Under the pieces are notes generated by a model, which made no database searches, was not told where the DNA came from, and worked only from the letters and a program-made list of their open reading frames with translations. Both the position numbers and the translations under genes were made by a program. From the NCBI RefSeq assembly GCF_010183535.1, contig NC_071331.1, positions 6,572,001 through 6,636,000 on the forward strand: a stretch of DNA of 64,000 bases, given 5' to 3'. Position 1 is the stretch's first letter, and each line of letters begins with the position of its first letter. This stretch comes from Caenorhabditis remanei. Its lineage: Eukaryota > Nematoda > Chromadorea > Rhabditida > Rhabditidae. Below are positions 57,474 to 64,000 of the stretch, in pieces.

Positions 57474-59166
57474 ACATATAAGAACCCTCCAATTTGAAAA
57501 TTTTCAATTCTCGAGGCAAATATCAAAAAAGTCGCTGAATTCTGCACTTTTTCAGAATTTTGGGCAATGTGAGAAAGACGCTATTTTTTGTCTCAAAATG
57601 CTCAGATCCACAGAAAATTTGGTTTAAAATAGTTTCTGCCTATTAAGGGTTTTTTTTTAAATATTATAAAGTTACAGCTTTTATTGAATGCTTTAGTTAT
57701 CTCACAATTTAGATATGCAAAAATTTATTTAGGTTAATTAATGAAATAATCAACAAAAAAGTAGACAAGACCAAATCCAAGGGACAGATTTCAACTCAGT
57801 TGAACTCTGCCCATCCATGGGGACACGCGAAAAATGAGATTTTACATTTACGGTAGTCCTTTCACATGGGAGGACTGATTTCAACTTTGTTGAATTCTGT
57901 CTTTCCAACATAATAGGAAAGGTCACGCGAGTAAGATGATTTTGTAACTAGGATGATTCTCTCGGTTGAACTTCGTCTTTCATATCCAGAATTGCAGCAA
58001 GCAATCATGTCTGGAAAATTCATAGTTCTTCTCGAGACCAGGCTCTTTTCTTACCTGTCTGAGTATACATAAGCATGACATCCCAAGCTTCTCTCAAAAA
58101 TGCCCCTTTGTTCATAACGTCAACATGTACTTCTGATAATCTGTAAATCTAGTTTTTTAGGGAATAAGGAAACTTACCGGGTTTGTAGAATGCAATGTAT
58201 CTGTAACCTCTTTGAAAAAAATCGGATAGCAACCAAAAACTACAAATTATTTTCTTTTCCTTGAAAATGAATTTTACATTGGCAATATTTAAACATTTTC
58301 CACGGGTTTCTCACGTGGCTTTTTGAAAGTACAGTTCGAATCCGGAAATTATTTTGCCAACGTAACGTAAAATTCATTTTCAAGGAAAAGAAAATAATTT
58401 GTAGTTTTTCGTTGATATGAGATTTTTTTCCAAGAGGATACAGATACATTGCATTCTACAAACCCGGTAAGTTTCCTTATTCCCTGAAAAACTGGTTTTT
58501 ACAGATTATCACAAGTACATGTTGATGTGATGAACAAATGGGCATTTTTGAGAGAAGCGTGAGATGTCATGCTTATGTATATTCAGACAGGTAAGAAAAG
58601 AGCCTGGTCTCGAGAAGAACTATGATTTTTCCAGACATGATTGCTGCAATTCTGGATGTGCAAGACGAAGTTCAACCGAGAGAATCGTCCTAGTTACAAA
58701 ATCATCTTACTCGCGTGACCTTTCCTATTATGTTGGAAAGACAGAATTCAACAAAGTTGAAATCTGTCCTCCCATGTGAAAGGACTACCGTAAATGTAAA
58801 ATCTCATTTTTCGCGTGTCCCCATGGATGGGCAGAATTCAACTGAGTTGAAATCTGTCCCTTGGATTTGGTCTTGTCTACTTTTTTGTTGATTATTTCAT
58901 TAATTAACCTAAATAAATTTTTGCATATCTAAACTGTGTAATAAAAGCTATCGCAGAAAAAAATTTCAAAAATTATGTTCTTCAATCTGGTATCAGACAT
59001 TAAATCTTGGTTTTATCTTAATAGCCAAAATTTTGTACGACTTGTCAGAAATCAGTTAAAAATTTTAGACTTGAGGCAAAACTGTTGAAAAAGAACAGAA
59101 TTCAGTGACATTTTTGATATTTGCCTCGAGAATTGAAAATTTTCAAATTGGAGGGTTCTTATATGT
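57474..59166. mobile_element. 1.7-kb palindrome
   Basis: The arms (57474-58290 and 58350-59166) match over long segments, for example TCGCGTGTCCCCATGGATGG against its complement and AAGTTCAACCGAGAGAATCG on both sides. The outer tips ACATATAAGAACCCTCC and GGAGGGTTCTTATATGT also match. A zone at 57560-57700 versus 58930-59080 is diverged. No coding capacity is visible and the family is unrecognised. Confidence 0.8.
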
Positions 59167-59167
59167 A

Positions 59168-60470
59168 CAGGGTGGCGCAGAATTACCCGCACAAAAGTTT
59201 GACGCCATAAAGCAAGGCGATTGACGCAATTCGGGTGCGCGTATTATTTAAATTTTTGTTAATTATATTATGTTTTATCATTCTGCCAAAATTCAGATCG
59301 ATCGGTTTTGTTTTAGGTAAATGGCACCGCCGAGTCCACATCGCTCTTCCATTTTGAACCTTTTAAAAGAAGGAGTCCTACCGGTTGACATCATTAAACG
59401 GCTCTGAGTCCCAAGTAGAACAGTGTATGGCTTGATTTCTCGTTTGAAAAAGTTTGGCACGTTCTTGGATAGACGTGGGAGAGGGAGAAAAGCAACAGTC
59501 GTCACTCCAGATCGGATCAAAGCTGTGAAAGAGAGAATCAGAAGAAATGCACATCGGAGCATCAGAAAAATGGCGAAAGGTATGAAAATTAGTCGACGTT
59601 CGTTGGGAAGTATTGTCAGAGACAAGCTGAAGCTTACCTGTTATCGTGTAAGAAAAGCGGCCATTCTCTCGGAAGCTACAACCAAGAAACGGCTCGAAAG
59701 ATCGAAAAAGCTCCTTCAGCGCACGCGCAATGAGGAACACTTGGTTACAGTGTTCTCTGACGAGAAGCTGTTCACCGTACTGGCCGAATTCAATCCTAAA
59801 AATCATCGAGGGCTTGCTGAGACATCTGAGGAAGCTTTTGCCAACGGAAAGACGATTCATCAAGGCTCTCATCCCGCTAGTGTGATGATTTTTGGAGCAG
59901 TGTGTGCTGATGGCAAGTCACCATTGCTTTTTGTTGATCAAGGAGTCAAAAACCACAAAAAAGTCTACATTTCGCGATTTTAGAAAAGACATTTCTTCCC
60001 TGGGCTCAGACACACTTCAATGGACGTCACTGGGTATTCCAACAAGACGGTGCTCCCGCACACACAGCCAAGTTGTCGCAACAGTGGTGCGAGACTCATT
60101 TGCCTGCGTTCATCCCAAAGGGCGAATGGCCACCGTCCTCGCCAGACCTCAATCCTTTGGACTACTCCATCTGGGGGGATTTGCAGAACAAGGTCAACGC
60201 TAAACCTCACTCAAGTATCGAGGCCCTGAAGAAAGCCCTAGTCAAGGAATGGGACGCTTTGTCGCCAGATTACCTGCGTGCAATCATCGATGCCTACCCC
60301 AGACGTCTTCGTGCTGTCATCGAAAAGAGAGGAGGTCGGATGGAACAAGTTTAGCTGATAATTGTTGTCATGATCATGAATAAACTTTTTGTTAATTCCC
60401 ATGGTTTTCTGACTTTTACTTTTTCAGATATAGCACTTATAGCTTGTGCGGGTAACTCTGCGCCACCCTG
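59168..60470 (+). mobile_element. maT-type mariner transposon with intact ends
   Basis: The element is 1303 bp. The 25-bp inverted ends begin CAGGGTGGCGCAGA and differ at one base (59168-59192 and 60446-60470), and TA lies on both sides. It inserted at the tip of the palindrome at 57474-59166. Confidence 0.93.
59321..60354 (+). pseudogene. Mariner (maT, DD37D) transposase, one stop and one frameshift
   Basis: The frame opens at ATG 59321, is broken by TGA at 59405-59407 (the context suggests a former CGA), continues to about 59979, then loses one base and goes on in the next frame to the TAG at 60352-60354. Visible features are the N-terminal helix-turn-helix region with an RRGRGRKATV hook, the first catalytic Asp in VFSDEKLF, the second in VFQQDGAPAHTAK and the third in NPLDYSIW. 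There are 37 residues between the second and third, the DD37D spacing of the maT clade. With two lesions this copy should be inactive, though its ends could still be used in trans. Confidence 0.93.
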
Positions 60471-60639
60471 TATTTACTTGTTTTTTCTCAAAAATCGCGT
60501 TATAACATCGCGTTATAAGACCTTAAAAAAGCAAATACTGTTGCGACAAAAAAACATTTCGGTTATAAAATAAAATTTGTTAATTATTCGTTGAAGTGAC
60601 TTGAGACTTGGAATGATCATCCTGTAAATTAATGAAATT

Positions 60640-61640
60640 GGGAAATTTCTAACCGATGTGTTAAAAAAATTCTCTGTAACCGTACAATTTATTAACTTAT
60701 TACTCTGAGGTTGTAGTGCGTTCTATCAGTTACCTGTATTTACTGGAGTGAGAGTCAGGCAGGTGGCAATAAACAAAAAATAATGTTTTGTTATTGGTGA
60801 TTTTTTCGTAATCGGCCTGAAATAGTTATCAGTGTGATTGGAATTTATGTTTTACCAGCCTGGCTGCCGCGGCTTCGGCGCTTCATCCGGCTGGCCTCTT
60901 CTTATTTACGTGTTCATCTTCTCAGAAATGTGTCCGCGTGGCCGAGTGGTCCAACTTATCATACCGAAGTGAAGCGGATCATAAGACCCGAACTTCTCAA
61001 CAAAAACTTAAAATTCTAATTTCTTGAGAAAATAACAATTTTTGTATTGAAAAAATAAGTTTCCGCAAGTTTAAATAAATTTCTTTTTATTGTTGAAGTT
61101 TGCCATTATCTGTTTAGTGCAAAAAGAATGAAGAAAATAGGTGAAAACTTTGAGAAACGGAGAAAATGGGCCCGGACTTATGGAAAAAAATGTCGCGTCG
61201 ATTTACGGTAAACAACACGCCCACGTGTAATTCCGGAGTGTCGTTGCGGCGGCCGGCCGCCACCCTCAAATATGGACCATACATGGAACGTATATGGGAG
61301 CTTTATGGGTGCACGCGCTGCCAGTACACAGAAAAGACGACCGCACATATGCAGCACACGCGCGATCCACTTTTCATTTAGGAACACACATAGGATCCTA
61401 TTCTGGCACTTTCACATATAAAATTCCCAGCGGTTCACCTGTGTGGTTGATTTACCAGAGTCTGTTATCGCGATTGAAGATTCATGTACCTTTTGAAACA
61501 GTGCATTTTTATTAATATCTTCTATAGGTCCTCCACTCGACTGATTGTTAACTTTACCAGAAAATATCTTCTCAGTTGTTAATTTAGAGGTAGTCTGAGC
61601 ATGCTTCTTTTCCCACAAAAAAATTCATCAGAATTTTCTG
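60640..61640. repeat. Diverged relative of block A, first of a short tandem set
   Basis: Landmarks shared with block A are CTCTGTAACCGTACAATTTA, TTCTATCAGTTA, CAGTGCATTTTT and AGTCTGAGCATGCTTCT. It lacks the hAT-like element and so gives an outgroup empty site near 61585. A GC-rich stretch (61185-61330) with GCGGCGGCCGGCCGCC is embedded and has no gene. Confidence 0.6.
60857..60955 (-). mobile_element. Helitron 3' end fragment, reverse orientation
   Basis: Read on the minus strand it ends with a GCGCCGAAGCC hairpin, GCGGCAGCCAGG and CTGG, preceded by the TGGCCGAGTGG box region also seen in 46137-46365. Homology stops about 20 bp into the tRNA-like part, so this copy is truncated. Confidence 0.7.
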
Positions 61641-64000
61641 TTTCTCATAGTTCATTCAAGTTTTGCTTCCATTACTTCACTAGTTTTCCTGTATTCCTGT
61701 TTTGAAATGAAACAACTAACATTTAGTACATCTGGCAAAACAAGAAGAAGAACCCGCCCTGTTGCACATATTTTGAAAGAGAGTCTTCTCACTGTTCGTA
61801 TTCGCAAGCAGTTTATAGCCTTTTTAGGAAGAAAATGTAGTTTTTTTTAAAATCAAAACATCAATTCTCCAGGTCACATCAAACATCTGATATGTACATA
61901 AGTGAGGCAGATAAATGTGATGATTTATTTAGGCGTAAGATATTGTGAACAATTAAATTTTTGCAAAACAGTTTGTATAAACGTTACATGTAATTTGTTT
62001 ACAAATATTTAATAAAATAAAATCATTCTCTCAACAATCCAGTCATATTCATCCTTTTTCTAGAACAGCACTTCTTCATTTATTTTTTACTTCTTTATCG
62101 GTAATTTTTTTGAAATTGACCTGAAACTGTTTTTAGTGTGATAGGAGTTATGTTTTATACATTGTCACTTGACCAGAGAATGTTATAACGATTGAAAATT
62201 CATGTACCTTTTGAAACAGTGCATTTTCATCAATTCCTTCTATAGGATTTTCACTAGACTTACTTTCAACTTCACCAGAAAATTCTTTTCTCAGTTTTTA
62301 ATTTAAAGGTAGTGATGCTTCTCTTCCCCCAAATAAGTTCATCAGAATTTTCTGTTTCTCACTATTCATTGTTTTACTATTTTCATTATTCTCGTTTTTC
62401 CCATATCTAAGGATTGTATAATCACCTAAAACCAGAGTTGCAACGGGCCGGGCCGGGCCGGGCCGGGCCGAAATCAGAAATTCTCCGGCCCGGCCCGGCC
62501 CGGATTTTCAGTACTAAAAATTTTCAAATTTTTGTTTTTTGAATTTTTTCCGATTTTTTCGGAAAAAAATTCTAAAGGGGGAAACAACTACTCCTAAACT
62601 TAGGATTTTTGACATGAATCAATTCAGAAAGTCAGAAAAAGGATAAATTTATTTTGATTTCATGTCTGAAAATGCGTTTCAAGCGAGTTATGAGACATCA
62701 AAATGGCAAAAATCGATGCTAGTCATGCAATTGTTCAAAACATTTTAATAGGAACTCTCTTTGTCGTGCACGAGAAAGCGATATTTTCAAAATTTTTCAA
62801 TAAAATATTCGAAAAATGAACAATTATGAATGCATTTCATGCACAGATAACGAGAATTTCTGTTGAAATGTACTGAAAAAATGCATGAAAAGTGAAAAAG
62901 TGAGCGATTTTTGGAATTTTGGGGTCTCATATCTCAATTTAAACGCATTTTTTAGATATACTTGGGGAAAAAAAAATTATTGAAAAAAAAAATTCTAGTG
63001 AAAAAAATTCAAAAATTCAAATCCGGGCCGACCGGGCCGGGCCGGGCCGGGCTGAAACCGGGCCGGGCCGGGCCGGCCCGGAATTTTGCAAGTATGCATA
63101 AAACAGTTAAGAATTGAACACCTGCCCAACAAGTAGCAAACGCGCCTCACTGCACACGGTATTTTTCAAAAAGAGTCCTAGCATCGTTCGTGTTTGTTTC
63201 CAAATCGTTTCGTGAGCGCTTTTTTGTGAACTGTTTTTTAATCAAAACGTGAACTTGCCAGGTCACATCCTACTTATAATGCAATGTCATCCTTTATTTA
63301 AACTGAGATAACGTGAATAATCTAATTTTTGAAAAAACAATTTGTACAAATGCTATGTCTTGTAAAATCATTCTCTCAATACCACAGTCATATTCATCCA
63401 CTTCCTAGAACAGCACATTTTTATTTGAACTCCACCAAATCACACTCTGTCCTTCACCACGTCATCGCTTTCCCCCCTAGAACGTCATCCCCTTTTTTAC
63501 TGTCTTATAACGTTAACGTTATGCACACAGTATTTTTTCCTTCTATGCCTACTCAGTACCGGGGCAGTAAAGCACATACATCACCGTGCAAAAAGAAACG
63601 AATTTTGGCCGTATTCAGTTGAAGTTATCCAACTTTGAGAAATGATATTTATTTTTGAAAATCAAAAACTATGTGCATTATTCTCTCAACAGCGCAGTCA
63701 TATTCATCCACTCTCTAGAGCAGCACTTGTTTATTTATTTATTTTTATACTTGTTTATTGGTGCTTTTTTTGGAAATCGACCTGAAACAGTTTTTAGTGT
63801 GATAGGAAGTTATGTTTCATATATTATGAACTGGACCAGAGAATTTCATCACGATTGAAAACTTATGTACCTTTTGAAACAGTTAATTTTCATTAGCCCT
63901 CCTATAGGGCGCTGACTTAATTAGCTGTCGAATTTCCAGGAAATTACGTTTTCTATTGACAAGTTAAAGTTAGTCTGAGAATGCTTCTCTTTTCACAAAA
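61641..64000. repeat. Further tandem copies of the block A-like unit
   Basis: The TTTTGAAACAGT... CCTATAGG block recurs at about 62210 and 63870, and a GTCATATTCATCC... AGAACAGCAC block at 62043, 63388 and 63698. One unit is lengthened by the hAT-like element at 62433. No gene is visible, and the 97-residue frame at 63329 spans repeat sequence. Confidence 0.6.
62433..63096. mobile_element. GGGCC-rich hAT-like non-autonomous element, copy 2
   Basis: The element is 664 bp with the same ends as 14788-15520 (CAGAGTTGCAACGGGCC and GCAAGTATG). The flanks CCTAAAAC (62425-62432) and CATAAAAC (63097-63104) differ at one base. The GGGCC arrays are shorter at the left end than in copy 1, so array length varies between copies. 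Confidence 0.85.

Noticed and set aside
59378..59872. 164-residue minus-strand frame
   Set aside because: Shadow of the transposase on the opposite strand.

Overview
The window looks like a repeat-rich chromosome arm of a nematode, most likely Caenorhabditis. The reasons are short introns ending in TTTCAG-type acceptors, start codons placed directly after acceptor sites (which suggests spliced-leader trans-splicing), AT-rich DNA, and transposon classes familiar from that genus: maT-type mariner, a TTAA palindromic element, Helitrons, CR1-like LINE tails and hAT-like MITEs. The species cannot be fixed from sequence alone. Most open frames in the window are chance frames inside repeats. Six gene models and a few gene fragments are well supported.

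Layout. 1-17600: five diverged copies of a multi-kilobase non-coding unit, repeatedly hit by transposons (CACTG-ended inverted-repeat element, two LINE fragments, a C-tract element, GGGCC-rich hAT-like element, CACCGG element, a mariner-type MITE). 17600-23300: a second tandem repeat family with another LINE tail. 23318-30694: a 10-exon gene for a 1600-residue ELM2/SANT chromatin protein with a very acidic centre. 30700-34000: degenerate repeats. 34112-35887: a two-exon HMG-box gene. 36400-39920: two near-identical genes for a small secreted Cys-rich protein, duplicated with their promoters. 40285-45112: a seven-exon Cys-loop ligand-gated channel gene whose second intron is swollen by duplicated repeats.

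44912-57300 is a mosaic of segmental duplications. The 3' end of the channel gene plus its downstream DNA (block A) is repeated inverted at about 49800-52963, and a shorter copy lies in direct orientation at 57008-57295. A second block (B, about 46540-49790 and 53340-56500) carries a two-exon gene for a 145-residue charged protein, so that gene is present twice with unchanged coding sequence. Because one copy of each block often lacks an insertion present in the other, the region contains its own empty sites. These expose target duplications for a TTAA palindrome, hAT-like elements (8 bp) and a Helitron (A/T junction). 57474-64000 is again transposon and tandem-repeat DNA, with a broken maT mariner sitting beside a 1.7-kb palindrome.

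The chromatin genes (ELM2/SANT and HMG-box) probably act in the nucleus, the Cys-rich pair is secreted, and the channel is a membrane receptor. They are not an operon: spacing is large and the functions unrelated. The strongest novelty candidates are the 971-bp C-tract element bounded by identical 50-bp direct repeats, the group of hAT-like elements that each carry a different GC-rich motif array, and the tRNA-like promoter boxes found inside two unrelated DNA transposons.
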